Source: Tenrec ecaudatus
Lineage: Eukaryota; Chordata; Mammalia; Afrosoricida; Tenrecidae
Direction of reading: 5' to 3'
DNA length: 64,000 nt
NCBI RefSeq assembly: GCF_050624435.1
Contig: NC_134537.1
Location: 120,207,586 to 120,271,585, forward strand
In this document: positions 11,263 through 22,811 of the stretch, in pieces
Position numbering within the stretch: the stretch's first letter is position 1
Layout of the letters: each line of letters starts with the position of its first letter
The notes under the pieces: generated by a model
What the model was told of the DNA's origin: nothing
Database searches by the model: none
The model's input: only the letters and a program-made list of their open reading frames with translations
Program-made: the position numbers and the translations under genes

Positions 11263-13190
11263 TTTACCTTTTCTCACCTGTACTCACTAGTCTGCAGTGT
11301 GTCCACTAGCTCTTTCCTTTCCATATTATCAGTATTCATGTATATTTGTACTAACAGTGAAGGGAGTTGGTGAACATATTTTAAGTATCTTTTGGCAAGA
11401 AAAATTTGTTTTCTAAGTGGAATTTCCATTTCCTTGCAGAGAATCATAATGTGTTACCCCACACATATTTCGACCCTTTCCTCTGGAACAGTAACTCAGA
11501 AATCACTCACCTAGTTGAGCAACCTAGTTAATGTACAAGACACACAGGAGATGACAAAAAGTTCATGGGAGAAATTCCATCATCTTTTAACTTTATTTTT
11601 CCACAAGACTGTTTTAGCCTCCTCATATTTAAAGATTAAGAATATTAACAGATGATTTTTAATTACTAAGTACATTTTAAGAAACAACACTTTCATTTCA
11701 CAAACCTCTATGCAAAACTTAAGGATTTTGCTCTAAGGGAATGCAGCTGGTCCAACCCACTGAGAAATTGCTAACTTTTCCATCTTGAGTGTCCATGGCT
11801 CTTTGATGATATTGGAGTTGTGTTGACAGTTTCTCCGGCTGATGGAGCAATGTCCACCGCCTTTGTGTGTCATACTGCCGTGTACTTACCATAGGCATCC
11901 AGAGAGATAAAGAGGTAAATTGGGGGTCAGCCTTATTGAGTGGTTGATATCACATTGTTGAGGATGAGCTGATGTCATTTCAGGCCTATCTCAAAAATAA
12001 TTCACATAAGAAGTTCACCGGGTCCCTTGAAAATTTCCTTCTCCAAGTAGCTTCAGTGTTGCCAAGGCAAAATATATCGTAAACTCAAGAAAAATGTTGA
12101 ACAAAACTCAAAACCATAAAAAGACCAGATTTATTGGTGGAAGCCCTATGACTCAGCCCCTTAGTGTCCAGTCAGGTCTAGACCCAAATTCATTCCCATG
12201 CCTCAGTTTTCAGCCACATAATAGACAGGTCTGTAAGAGGAACGGTAACATGAGTGAAGTGTGCATGGCTTAGAATAATCAAATATTTTATATCAAAAGG
12301 GTAGCCTTCACCACAGGACAAAGTCCAGAAGGGCGAGAAAAGAAAGAGGGATGCAAACAAGACTGGGAGGAAGTGGGATCAGTTATGTTAAGCTGAGGGA
12401 ATTCCAGTGAAGATGGAACAAAATGTGTATGAATTGTTGAATAAAAGCTGATACTCTGCTCTATTAAACCTCCGACTAATTGACATATATGTATTCCAAA
12501 CTCCAAGAAGTAAATGTGCACAGGATTCTTCACAAGATCTGATGGTCCAAAAGAGCGCTCATGTCTATGAGTAAGTCTGATGTGGCTTACCTGTTGTTTC
12601 ATAAAGCAAGGGAGATCTTACAGACCTGGGAAGGAAAGTATCCCCATACACCCTCCCTTTTCCCGATGCTGCCTTTCTTCCCAGCCTTCTCTAATCACCA
12701 CGGCTCAATCCATCTCACACTTTCTTCCCTCCTCGTAGACTAACTTCTTCTTGCAGCTTGCAATTTGAACAATCCAATGACTCCTCTGCTTGGTCTGTCA
12801 TTGCCGATTCCCACTACAAAGGAAGGGATGGGCACAGACAGTAAGCGAGGAATAAGGAAGAAAGAAAAACTGTAGCTCCTGACAGCTACCAGGCAGAGCT
12901 TCATGGCAGGACAGCTAGGATGTAGTATTCCCCTCTTGAACATAGCTGACAGCTTCACACAACAGCTGCACCAGACAAGACGACTACTTTGGGGCTGGGA
13001 TGGAGCCAAACGGCATAACATAAACATGGCTGAGCACAAGTCAAAGGCAAGAACCCTGTACAAGTGACAGAACATATCTAAACGTCCCCCTCACCTGGAT
13101 AGCTTGAGTGACCCTGTCTTTATGTATTACAGCTTACGACCACCTCCTGCATGCATGCTAGAATACGTGCATCAAGTTTACCTAGCCCAG
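11263..13190. other. Intergenic, no gene recognised
   Basis: Mixed sequence with short frames on both strands (104 and 111 codons the longest), none with a known domain. A block at 11551-11594 (caaaaagttcatggg … tccatcatcttttaac) resembles 49451-49497, a hint of a small dispersed repeat. Confidence 0.4.
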
Positions 13191-13224
13191 CCCTAGGCCC
13201 TATAACCATGCCCTCTACTGTGCT

Positions 13225-13425
13225 CCAGAAGCCAATCCCTGAAGAAGGACGTCAGGCTGTAAAGTGGAACAGCAAAAAGAAAAAGCCCCTCCAGGAGATG
13301 TCTACAGCCACAAGCTAAAACATGACAGTTGTGAGGATGGCACAAGACCAATCGGGGTTTTGTTCTCTGATGCAGACAGTCTCTGTGAGTCAGAGTTGAC
13401 TTGAAGGCACGTGCCAATAAAATGA
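13225..13425 (+). repeat. RTE (BovB-like) LINE, 3' end
   Basis: Carries 'gaagaaggacgtcaggctgt', 'acagttgtgaggatggcac' and 'gagtcagagttgacttgaag', in the order of the RTE ORF2 terminus and 3' end. 5'-truncated and diverged. Confidence 0.65.
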
Positions 13426-13644
13426 TACTCTCCACGGTGCCTACCAGTGTGCTGTCCCCTACTGCATATAACCTGCACAAGTAAACACTTTGTACACCCA
13501 GGATGTTCCTGGTGGCCTTTGGCTGGTAGCATCGAAGGGCTCACTTCTCTCATTCAGTCTTTCTGTGATGAGGGTTATGGGGATTTTCTTACAAATTCAT
13601 TTAAGAGGCAAATATATTCCCTAAAAACAAACAAAAAAAAACAA

Positions 13645-13730
13645 TAACAAAGTAGAAAGTCTCCAGCTTTCTCCTGAGGATGTCTGGTGGTTTTAAACTT
13701 TGCAGTTAGCGAGCCAACGGGTAAGCACTA
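13645..13730 (-). repeat. AfroSINE fragment
   Basis: The plus strand reads 'ggtggttttaaactttgcag' followed by 'ttagcgagccaac', the complement of the SINE A/B-box region. Only this part remains. Confidence 0.5.
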
Positions 13731-13865
13731 TGCTCTCAGGGCCAGTGGTGAATTGACTCGAGGGCAGTGAGTTTGTCCCTTTGGGTTTTTCACAGTAAGT
13801 GTGACAGTCGATCATAGAAACCCAGGAGTATGTGCAAGTACTTTTGTTAAAGGGTGGCAGTGGGG

Positions 13866-13898
13866 GTGGTGGCGGTGGTGGTGGTGGTGGTGGTGGTA
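13866..13898 (+). repeat. (GGT)n microsatellite
   Basis: About ten GGT/GGC triplets, giving polyproline or polyhistidine in spurious minus-strand frames. Confidence 0.9.
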
Positions 13899-14032
13899 AT
13901 CCTCCACTGAGTCGGGTCCATGGCTCATGGCAACCCCACACACAATGGAACCAAACATTGCACCATTCCTATTACTGGTGGTGGAACAGACCATCGTGAT
14001 CCAGAGGGTGGTCACTGGTTGCTTTGCAGAAT
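13892..14032 (-). repeat. Probable SINE fragment
   Basis: 'ctcatggcaaccccacacac' and the following 'aatagatggccag' resemble the complement of the SINE body, but the match is weak. Confidence 0.4.
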
Positions 14033-14211
14033 AGATGGCCAGAATTTCCCTAGGTTTGGAATCTGATTAATCTGATTTGAAATCTCCCCAACTTCCCATC
14101 TGTCCCTATAAATGGAGAAGGGAGTACTTTTCAATCCATCTCACTACATAACAGACAAAAACAAACCTGCTAATAGGGAGTCCCTCCCCACTCAGGACAA
14201 CCCTATAGAAG

Positions 14212-14500
14212 AAACCTCACTGCCACGTAGTCAATCCTGACTCACAGCAACCCTCACCAAAACAAACAAACACAAACAACACTCAAAGCCGTCAATTTGA
14301 TACCACGTAAGACAGGGTAGAACTGCCTCTGTGGGTTTCTGACACTGCAACAGTTCATGGGAATAAAAAGCCTTATCTTTTTTCTTTGCACAGCTGGTAG
14401 ATTCAAAGTGCTGACCTTGGGGTTATCCACCCAATAGGTCCCATGCCAGGAGGACAGAATGAAAGTGCTCCGTGGACTGCCAAGGCTGTAAAGCTTGACA
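14212..14500 (-). repeat. AfroSINE with internal A-rich insertion
   Basis: The plus strand reads 'gtcaatcctgactcacagc', an A/C-rich insertion, 'gacagggtagaactgcc', 'gggtttctgacactgcaac' and then 'attcaaagtgctgaccttg', the complement of the SINE in order. Confidence 0.7.
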
Positions 14501-14864
14501 AAAGTAGACTGCCTCATCATTTTCCCACGGAGCAGCTAGTTGGATCAAACCATTAAGTCCCCAGTTCACAATGGAGTGTCTCGTCCATCATATTGAATGT
14601 ACTAGATATATCCAGCAATAAATTTTATTTTCAAATGTTGACGAATGATTAAACTCTCAATGCAACTTTCACCAATCCACTGGGTTTCTTGCATTCTAAA
14701 ATATAATACCTATTATTTTCCTGTTACTCAGAATCAGTTACACCCAAATCAGTGTCAATATTATTTGAGAAACACACAAATAAAGATTTATGTGTTGAAA
14801 ACTTTGCTTCACACTGGGCTGCCACTGGAGAAAGAAATGAACATTTGTGGATTTTCTTCTAAAT

Positions 14865-15090
14865 GTGAAGCACTCTCATAAAATTTTATCTCGTTAAACC
14901 CTCACAACATGTTGCAATATGGGTGCTGTTATCCAAATCTTAACCCTCGAAGAATGAAATGTGGATGTTTTCTCTGCAAGGCATGTACAGCTCGGTGGTT
15001 GGCACGTTGCAGGGACGCGGCAAAAGGTTGGTGGAATAAATGAGGCTTGAAAGGTGCCAAGAATTGTCCAAGATCTCAACCTTTACTGAC
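14865..15090 (-). repeat. MIR-like ancient SINE
   Basis: 'tctcgttaaaccctcacaac', 'gggtgctgttatccaaatct' and 'gttggcacgttgcagg' follow the order of the complement of MIR. Low identity, as expected for this old family. Confidence 0.45.
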
Positions 15091-15299
15091 TCCAACTCTC
15101 TAACAACTATTGAGACTCTAGATGGTAACAGATAGCAGAGATTGTGTTGCTTGACAATTAAAACTACATAGTGGTCTAACTATAAATATGAAAAATAAAT
15201 GAAATATTCCTAAGTGCAAAACCCCTTTATCAATACCTATTACAAAGGAGGCATGCACTAATAGGAAGTTCCCCTCTCCTAACAGACAAGCACACATGA

Positions 15300-15420
15300 A
15301 CTGAAACATAAGAACAATTGTGAGAAGGGCGCAGGTCTGGACAGCGCTTTGCTGCGTTGGATGTAGGGCCCCAAGACTTGGAGCCAACTGGACGGCACCT
15401 CACTATGACAATCATGAAAC
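15300..15420 (+). repeat. RTE LINE, 3' end
   Basis: 'caattgtgagaagggcgcag', 'gacagcgctttgctgc' and 'gagccaactggacggcacct' match the order of the RTE 3' terminus. Confidence 0.6.
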
Positions 15421-15859
15421 AGAGCCCCACAAGATTGTCCTAGAGCCAATGTGCTCACAAATAATTTGCCTGATGAGACCAATTGGTGTCTAAATAGCTT
15501 GTTGGCATAACTCTTCACTTTGAAACAAGCTACTTTTGAACAAGGATTTTGAATTTTTTAAAAAGGATTGTTGTAAGGTTTGCAATCATTATAGTATGTA
15601 TTATGTAGGTATATCCAGATAAAATATAATGATTGTTTTATATCTATTATGTACGAGACCTGGACTTAGGCCCACAACTAAAAAGGAAAGAACTTGAAAT
15701 CTGCCCAGCTCTGCCTGACCACCATACCATGTCTCATAAGGAAAAAAGACATAAAGGAAAGCTAAGGAGGCAAGGTATTGATCAGCATTCCTCAGTGAAA
15801 TAAAGCCAGTAAGATAAGGGAGACATAAGCGCATATCTAGGTGTAGGTATATGGTTGTC

Positions 15860-15985
15860 ATTTGAGCCATCAAGTCAATTCCAACGTTACAGCAACCCTG
15901 CAGAGCAGAAACTGCCCATGGGTCTCTTATGTTATAAATCGTTGCTGTGGCGACGGGAAGTGACCATCAATCTTTATTGGAACAG
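15860..15985 (-). repeat. AfroSINE fragment
   Basis: 'catcaagtcaattccaacgt' followed by 'agcagaaactgcccatggg' is the complement of the SINE 3' end. It adjoins an RTE end in the same orientation. Confidence 0.6.
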
Positions 15986-16021
15986 ATTAGCTGGTGTTTT
16001 CTCCCAGGAAGTAGCTGCAGC

Positions 16022-16510
16022 TGCCGTTGTTGTTAGATGCCATCAAGGCAGCCACGGCTCGGTGTGACCCCACGAACAACAAAGTGAAAACCCGCCCAGT
16101 TCTGCGCCATACTCACTTGATATATATATTGGGGCCCATTGTTGCGGCCACTGTGTCAATCCATCTCTGTGAGGGTCTGCTTCTCTTTTTTAACTTACCA
16201 TCCACTTTACCAAGCTTGATGTCCTTTTTCAGGGACTTGTCTCTCCTGCTGACTTGTCCAAAGTAAGTGAGACCAATCTTACCATCCTCACTTCCAAAGA
16301 ACATTCTGCTGTACTGTTTCTAAGGTAGATTTTTTGCTCTTCTGGAAGATACTTCCAATATTCTTCACCAACACCACAATTTAAATGCAACAACTGTTCT
16401 TTGGTCTTCCCTATTCAGTGTCTAGCACATGGGCACATGAGACAATAGAAAGTCCAAGGGCTTGAGTCAGGTGCACATTGGTCTTCAATATTTGCTCTTC
16501 TGCAGCTAAA
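16022..16510 (-). repeat. RTE LINE, 3' end and C-terminal ORF2 remnant
   Basis: The plus strand reads 'gttgttgttagatgccatca', 'ggccactgtgtcaatccat', 'tgatgtcctttttcagggac', 'acttgtccaaagtaagtgag' and 'cttctggaag', the complement of the RTE ORF2 C-terminal coding end and its 3' tail. The frame is not intact. Confidence 0.75.
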
Positions 16511-16734
16511 ATGTCAAATCTTGAATTGCAATATTGAAAGATTTTATAGGCAAAATATTGAATGATGCAACGAACATTAAAAGAGTCAAGAAGAAACATA
16601 TAAACATATAAAATCTCTGTATCAAATGTATCAAATGTATTCAATCATTTCAAAAAGTTAGCATATGATTAAAAGCTGAGGGTTTGAAGGAAGAACTTAA
16701 GTGGAACTAATAACATTAGGTGCAAACAAGACTC

Positions 16735-16912
16735 CGGAAATGGATGGCACGTGAAACTGGTGCACGGCTCAAAGCACTCCCTAGTCTGTGCCAAGGAATT
16801 CGGAATAGAGTCTCACCTGGCCACCCAACTGGAAGAGATCAATATTTATGCCCATTCCAGAGAAAGTGGCCCGCCAGACTGCACTGAGAACCCAGCATCA
16901 TTGCTGTGGGAC
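16735..16912 (+). repeat. RTE LINE, reverse-transcriptase ORF fragment
   Basis: 'gtctgtgccaaggaattcgg' and 'ggccacccaactggaagaga' followed by 'tatttatgcccattccaga' resemble the RTE ORF2 region upstream of the RT fingers. It is short and interrupted. Confidence 0.55.
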
Positions 16913-17169
16913 AGCTGATCGGGTCAAACTGCTGCCTCAGTGCTCAGTACTGCACCATGAGGGCTTTGTTAGGTATGGCTATAGGTAGACCTATATATGA
17001 AAATGTTTACTTTCAAGAATTGATCCATGTTGTTTGGGGACCTGACAAGTTCAAAATCCATAGAGCACGTGACAAATGGAAACTCAGGAAAGGTCTCTAT
17101 GTTACAAGCTTGGAGGACTGTCTTCTTCTCTACAAAGGGTCAGTTTTTGCTCTTAAGATTTTCTATTGA

Positions 17170-18270
17170 AAAATATATATATGTATTCAATTGATAGAAT
17201 AAGGTCCACCCACTTTATTTAGAATAACCCATTTTACTTAATGCACCTACTAATTTTAAATATTAATCCCATTTACAAAATACTTTCATGGTATCTGGAC
17301 TGAAATGTTTGTTCAAACAATGGGTGCATAAGCCTACATAAGTTGACCTATAGCATCGATCATTGCATTTTGGCACTCACTGTTTTGGGATATTGTAATT
17401 TGTCCCACAAAATAGATTCTATATTATGGGTCCATATCGATGAGTATATGTAGTTTTGACAAAGAATGTTCCTATGTACGTATTCCCCTATGCTATAAAT
17501 ATTAGTAACTCCATGAATATAGTAGACTACACAAAAGGCAACTTATGGAAATATCTTCATCATAACCAAGCACCTTGAGAGAATGAGTCACTGGACCTGA
17601 AGGCTCAGGACCATAGTCACTAGGGACATGAGATCAACTGGCATAACATATCTTACAAAGAAAATGTTTTATATCCTACTTTGGTTTATAACAATGGTGG
17701 GTCTTAAAAGCTGGTGAGTGGTCATCTAAGGCACCACAATCAGTCACTCTCTGTCTGGGGCAAAGAAAAGTGAAGAAAATTAAAGACACATGAAACAGTT
17801 AATCCATTAGGTATAGTGGCTCATGCAAACTTCAGCTTCCATTAACTGGAGTATACTGAACAAGTTCACGTTAGGAGGCCCTAGGTAGAGTGGGTGGAAA
17901 AAATTAACAAAATTCAAAATCATGAATCAAGATCAGGCTTATGGTGAAAGGAGAGTTATCTGAAGTTGAGTGAAAAAATGTAACAGTATGGGCACATTGG
18001 AATGGGTTGTAAAACATGCAATGAATTGCAGTATCTAGTTGAAGTGTGTCCATCTTGGTGATGGGTTTCCATGTGGCTTGATTCAAATAGGTATACTGTA
18101 ATGCATTCATCTAGTTTTTCCATGGATGACATCACACAGAAGCCAACACAAAATTGCCAAACACTCACATTGCCCTCTAATATATCAATAATCTTGGGAT
18201 ACATTTATATTTTAAAACAAGCACTATGGCAAGACTAACTTATTTAAGTATCTTGATCAATTCTCCTGAG
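17170..18270. other. Intergenic AT-rich DNA
   Basis: No gene recognised. Blocks near 17690-17760 ('tcttaaaagctggtgagtgg', 'catctaaggcacc') faintly recall the L1-like 'ggggtcttaaaggcttg' module and may be a very old copy. Confidence 0.35.
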
Positions 18271-18280
18271 GGAGCTATCC

Positions 18281-18345
18281 TAATGGTGGGATTCAGCTGG
18301 TTCACACTGGTTCCGGCAGAACCCATAGAAAATTTTGTTGGTGAG
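18281..18345 (+). mobile_element. Possible hAT-type transposon end
   Basis: 'taatggtgggattcagctgg' resembles the 5' terminus of hAT elements that begin CAGTGGTGGGATTC. No matching right terminus or target duplication was found, so this is tentative. Confidence 0.25.
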
Positions 18346-18591
18346 TTTGGTGACTTGATAGTTAAAATGGCACTTGTAATCATGGTTCGCTTTTAGGTGG
18401 ACTGTTGGCCATCTGCCCGATGTGGAAATCACACATTTATATCCGTTGCTCTTCTTTATTTTATTTTATTATTTTTTTTAGAGTTCTAGAAGATTTTCTA
18501 TATTTAAAATGGCATTTCCTAGTTTAATGTACAAAGTTGGCATGTTTCTAAATTTGATACACAATTCCCACTCTAACCTATGCATTCATTT

Positions 18592-18788
18592 TCTTTTTTT
18601 TTTTAAACATTTTATTAGGGGCTCATACAACTCTTCTCACAATCCATACATATACATACATCAATTGTATAAAGCACATCCGCACATTCCCCGCCCTAAT
18701 CATCTTCAAAGCATTTGCTCTCCACTCAAGCCCCTTGCATCAGGTCCCCTTTCTTTTTTCCCCTCCCTCCTGCTCCCCCTCCTTGCTC
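18592..18788 (-). repeat. L1-like 3' end, family A, short
   Basis: 'aaacattttattaggggctc' through 'cactcaagccccttgcatca' to a C/T tract. Only the last ~190 bp of the element was inserted. Confidence 0.8.
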
Positions 18789-19013
18789 GTCTTTAAAGTT
18801 CACCTGTGCAACAGCATGTTCCAAATGCCGTAATAATGTTCACTCTGGCCACAGGTATAAAAATTAGATAGAACTATCCTGGTAATCTTTACTGATTCAT
18901 TTTACAAAACGTGTTATACTTTTGATGAAATACTATATTTCCATTCCCTTCGCGTGTTACTTCGGTAAACAAATACATACCATAAAGAGAAAAAGTGCCA
19001 ACCAGATTGTGAC

Positions 19014-19350
19014 ATGTCATCATTTGTTTCAACTTTGTGTGATGCCCCAAATTCCCAAGAGCTAATGATGCCGTTCCTGCAAGTATTCAAAGAGCTAAAA
19101 ATGTTGTCAGAACAATTGCTGTCAGTCAGCAGAACAGAGAGGGGTTTTCCAATGATGAACATGATGTGTTCTGAGACGACAAATAGTCTGTTTCTGATGT
19201 ATGAAACACAGTGTTGTTTAATCGGCCTCCCTACCTGTAAAGCAATGGCATCGTAGTACTACAGTGAAAAGATGGCTACAGATCAATCACACCACTGATA
19301 ATGCCCGGATAAAAGTGAAAACTATTTCAAAAGAGGACACTAATCAAGAA
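19014..19350 (+). pseudogene. hAT transposase C-terminal remnant
   Basis: The plus-strand frame reads '…KMLSEQLLSVSRTERGFPMM' and 'NMMCSETTNSL', which resembles the hAT dimerisation motif '(C)ERGFS-MN-I-T--RN-L' of Zaphod/KIAA1586-type transposases. After a stop, another phase continues 'VKRWLQINHTTDNARIKVKT', comparable to the 'YVK-WL--GH---D' segment that ends those proteins. Stops and a frame change make it a fossil. Assignment rests on motif memory only. Confidence 0.45.
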
Positions 19351-20390
19351 GCAATATGAAAACATCTTAAATAACAGTCTTACTGGGTTTTGACAGCTAT
19401 TATTTAATATTTTAATGAATACTTTAATATTCTTTCTTATAACCATCTAGTTTTGTGTGCCCCTTTTATTGTTCTTATCTAGATATTAACTTATGAAATA
19501 ATAAACTACCTTTCAGTATTTTTTTATACTTAAACTGGTCATAGGGCAACAAACTACTTGTTAAATTATTTGAATTCCACTACTGAGGTATATCATAGGA
19601 TAACAGCCAACCAAAGTTCAAACGTTAAGTTTTTCCCATTGTCAGATGCTTTAAACTGTTGCTGGCCAGATGGCGTGAACTGGATGTCTTTTGTCCATTT
19701 TAAAGGCAAAATAGAAAAGACAGTTTGATGACACTTCACAGAAACGCAAGAGAAATAGTATATAGAAGCAGTCTATCTTAGGATAAGTTGATCCATTGGA
19801 TTTCTGGTCCAGAAATGTCCCCCCTTTGATGAAAACTTTGGTGTGAATATTACAGATAGTCACAGAGGTCAAGCACATCAGGTTACTAATTCTCACTAGG
19901 CAAACATCCAGATCCCCAAAAGTGATCTTATTCTTCGCGCACAGATTTTCCAATGCTTTCCCCTTTGTCATAGTAGCCAGCAGTGAAAGGGAGAACACCT
20001 GCAAGATGGACACCATATTCCAATCACTCATAGCGACCAGGCACAAATACCTATTATATAGCACTTCTGAGTCTAAATCAATGTTTCTTCAGAAAACAGA
20101 CAAAAAACTAGCAGTTTCTACATCCTGGGTAGAACTTCAGGGAAGCAATCGAGGCCTAGAGAATGAGGAACTAAAAGACAGCGAGAGAGCCATTTTCCGT
20201 GCCGTACCGCCCCATTCTCTCTCCACTAGCTTCAGATGGCTCGAATGGTCCAGAGCGAAGTAGACTTCAAAGCCACATACTCGGAGTGGCAGAGATGCTC
20301 TGCCAGCCAGTGTCTGCCGCTATGGAAGAGAGACAAATTATTCATCAAGGATTATTACATTAGAGAAAATTACATTCTACCACTACTCGA
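19351..20390. other. Intergenic, nothing recognised
   Basis: Overlapping frames on both strands between 19651 and 20263 (137 and 113 codons) are mutually antisense and have no identifiable domain. I regard them as chance. Confidence 0.4.
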
Positions 20391-20394
20391 TCCA

Positions 20395-20790
20395 TGATCT
20401 GTCAGGTTGTTCTATCATGGTGACTTATGTGTTGTTTTGATACCAGAAGCGTTATCACTGGTATTTCCAATACCAGCAGGGTCACCTGAGGCGACAGGTT
20501 CCAACAGTTTCCAGGTTTCAATGAACTACAAAGGAAGCCTTGGCAATCTACGTGTGAAAATTAGCCAATAGAAACTATTATCCTTCACAGTGATGGGAAG
20601 TGAGCCTATTGCGCTAGAGGGCACCCTGGTACACAGTGGTGGCACCAGTGAACTCGGGCAGGAGTTCACAGAATTAATCAGGACTTGGCAATGTTGTCTC
20701 CTGTTGTACGTTAGAATTCACTTGACAGCTCGCAATAGCAATGGGCATCTGGTGGACTTGATGGCAGTGAGTTGAATTGAGTTGAACTGC
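20395..20790 (+). repeat. RTE LINE 5' region with SINE-like 3' end
   Basis: 'ccaataccagcagggtcacc', 'ccaggtttcaatgaactac' and 'tgtgaaaattagccaataga' resemble the RTE 5' region. 'gatggcagtgagttgaattg' at the end is the common SINE/RTE terminus. Confidence 0.5.
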
Positions 20791-20799
20791 AGCCGTCAT

Positions 20800-21340
20800 T
20801 GGGGGTATTTTTCTTACAGCATCTGACCTTTGCTTCAACTGCTATAGCACCATGTGCTACAAAACTGTCAACTTAAAATAAGCAGCCACCGAATGCCTGA
20901 GGTTTCTCTGTGTCCCTTAAAAATAGAGAGCTTGTTTCCATACTCTTTTTGACCCTATCAGCTATGAATTTCCTCCTTCTCATTGACTCTCAGAACTCAG
21001 CATGGAAAATAGCTAGCTACTCAGCACTGGGCTGAAAGGATAAAATTGTAGGTGTCATTTTCCCCCTTTGGCTTCCCATCAGTTACATTTCTTCTTAACC
21101 AGTAACTTTTCAAACACTAGCACTTTCTCTCAAGTGATATACAGGAGCAGCAACTCCTAAAATTACCCCCATTTAGGGATCAACACAAGAAAAAGCAAAA
21201 GTAAACTGAAGTTATTGTTATTTTTTCTTAAGGAGGCTGTGCTTAAATCATAGACTGGATGAATATATTTATGAAGCTCAAAGACCACAGCTTACAATAT
21301 AGATTACACTGCAGCATAGAGAAAACCAAAACCGATCGAT
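20800..21340. other. Intergenic, nothing recognised
   Basis: No coding frame of note and no repeat identified by eye. Confidence 0.4.
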
Positions 21341-21344
21341 GTAA

Positions 21345-21885
21345 GGAAGAGATGATCCAGTCAGGGTGCAGTACAGCACCGATGAAACACACACCTTTCT
21401 TCTAGTTCCTTAATGCTTCCTGCCCTCCCCCTACTATCATGACCTCAATTCTACCTTACAAATCAGATTAGACCAGAACATTCTCACTGCTACAGATAAG
21501 AGCCCACAATGCAGGGAATCCAGGATAGATAAACCCCCCAGGGCCAACAAGAAGAATAGAGATACCAGGAGAAGAAGGGGAAGGCGGGGGAGAAAGAGGG
21601 AATCAAACACAAGGAGCAACATATAACCCCCTCCCAGGGGGACGAACAACAGAAAAGTGGGTGAAGGGCAACAGAGGACGATGTAAGATATGAAAATAAT
21701 AACCTATAATGTATCAAGATATGAAAGTAATAATCTATAATTCATGAAGGAGGAAGGGTGAGTAAAGGAGGGGGAAATGAGGAGTTGATATCAAGGGCTC
21801 AAGTATGTATTGTGATGGGAGATATGAGTCCCAATAAAAGTATTTAAAAATAATAAAAATAATAATAAAATAAACATGTGCTCTG
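21345..21885 (+). repeat. L1-like 3' region, family A
   Basis: Begins near 'gatgatccagtcagggtgca', passes the 'ctcccagggggacgaacaac' block and ends 'cccaataaaagtatttaaa' with an A/T-rich tail. Confidence 0.8.
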
Positions 21886-21897
21886 GCAAAAGAAAAA

Positions 21898-22175
21898 CAA
21901 ATTGGTTGATATATAACTCCCCCCTCCAGGATGATCAATAACAGAAACAAAGGATGTGAAGATAATAATAATTTAAAATTTATCAAGGGTTCATGAAGGT
22001 GGGAGGGTTGGGGAGAGAGGTAATAAATGAGGAGCTGATATCAAGGGCTCAAATAGAAATGTTTTGTAAAGGATGATGGCAACACATATACAAATGTGCT
22101 TGACACAATGGATGCATGGATTGTTATAAGAGCTGTAAGAGTCCCCAATGAAATGATTTATTGAAAAAGAGAGAT
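21898..22175 (+). repeat. L1-like 3' end, family A (second tandem copy)
   Basis: Restarts at 'ttggttgatatataactccc' immediately after the tail of the previous copy and ends 'gtccccaatgaaatgattta'. Either an independent insertion into the first tail or a duplicated 3' part. Confidence 0.75.
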
Positions 22176-22337
22176 CAAGAAAACAAAAATCCTAATAATT
22201 GGACCAACAAGCGTCATCGTGATATACATGCAAAAGATTGTGGATCCTTGTATCTATAATCAATGCCCATGGAGCAGCAGTCAAGAAATCAAAGGGTGCA
22301 TTGCACTGGGAAAATCTATTGCAAAATATTTCTTGAA

Positions 22338-22470
22338 AGTGTGTTTTTTTAATCATTTTATTGGGGGCTCATGCAACTTTTATTACAATCCATATATCCA
22401 TCCATTGTGTCAAGCACATGTGTACATTTGTTGTCATCATCATTCTCAAAACATTTACTTTCTGTCTTTA
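22338..22470 (-). repeat. L1-like 3' end, family A
   Basis: 'aatcattttattgggggctc' to 'ctcaaaacatttactttctg'. This is the variant with 'gtcaagcacatgtg' rather than 'tataaagcacatc', so another subfamily from the 7.7 and 51 kb copies. Confidence 0.8.
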
Positions 22471-22478
22471 AAGCGTCT

Positions 22479-22482
<4 letters not shown>

Positions 22483-22524
<42 letters not shown>
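22483..22524 (+). repeat. (GA)n microsatellite
   Basis: About 21 uninterrupted GA dinucleotides. Confidence 0.95.
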
Positions 22525-22529
<5 letters not shown>

Positions 22530-22811
22530 CACTTACAGGACTATTGTGCACCCTACTGAAGCCATGGTATCATCAATGACCTCATATGCATGTGAAAAGC
22601 TGGACAATGAAGAACGATGATCACTAAAGAATTAATGTCTTTGAATTATGATGCTGGCAAAGACTATCCAAAATACCACGGACTTCCAGCCGAACAAAGA
22701 GAAACCTGCTTTGGAAGCAGTACGGCAAGAATGATTCTGAGAAGCGCGGGTGGAAGGCTTTGCCCCGTCTACTGTGGGCATGCTATCAGTAATGACCAGA
22801 GAAATTAGAAA

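Larger units (their letters stand above)
22200..22800 (+). repeat. RTE LINE ORF2 C-terminal region, interrupted by L1-like insertion
   Basis: 'caatgcccatggagcagcag', 'gtcaagaaatcaaagg', 'catatgcatgtgaaaagctg' and 'actgtgggcatgctatcag' follow the RTE ORF2 C-terminal order. A minus-strand L1-like end (22338-22470) and a GA microsatellite split it, with similar flanks 'tcttgaaagtgt' and 'tctttaaagcgt'. Confidence 0.7.

Noticed and set aside
11041-11309. IYIY/YVVY-repeat frames on both strands
   Set aside because: Pure translation of the AT microsatellite and minisatellite.
13693-14015. Polyproline/polyhistidine frames
   Set aside because: Produced by the GGT microsatellite and SINE fragments; no gene structure.
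19283-19297. 'aatcacaccactg' as the right terminal repeat of a hAT starting at 18281
   Set aside because: The bases fall within the transposase-like coding remnant (…INHTTD…), and the 8-bp flanks do not match, so the resemblance is probably chance.
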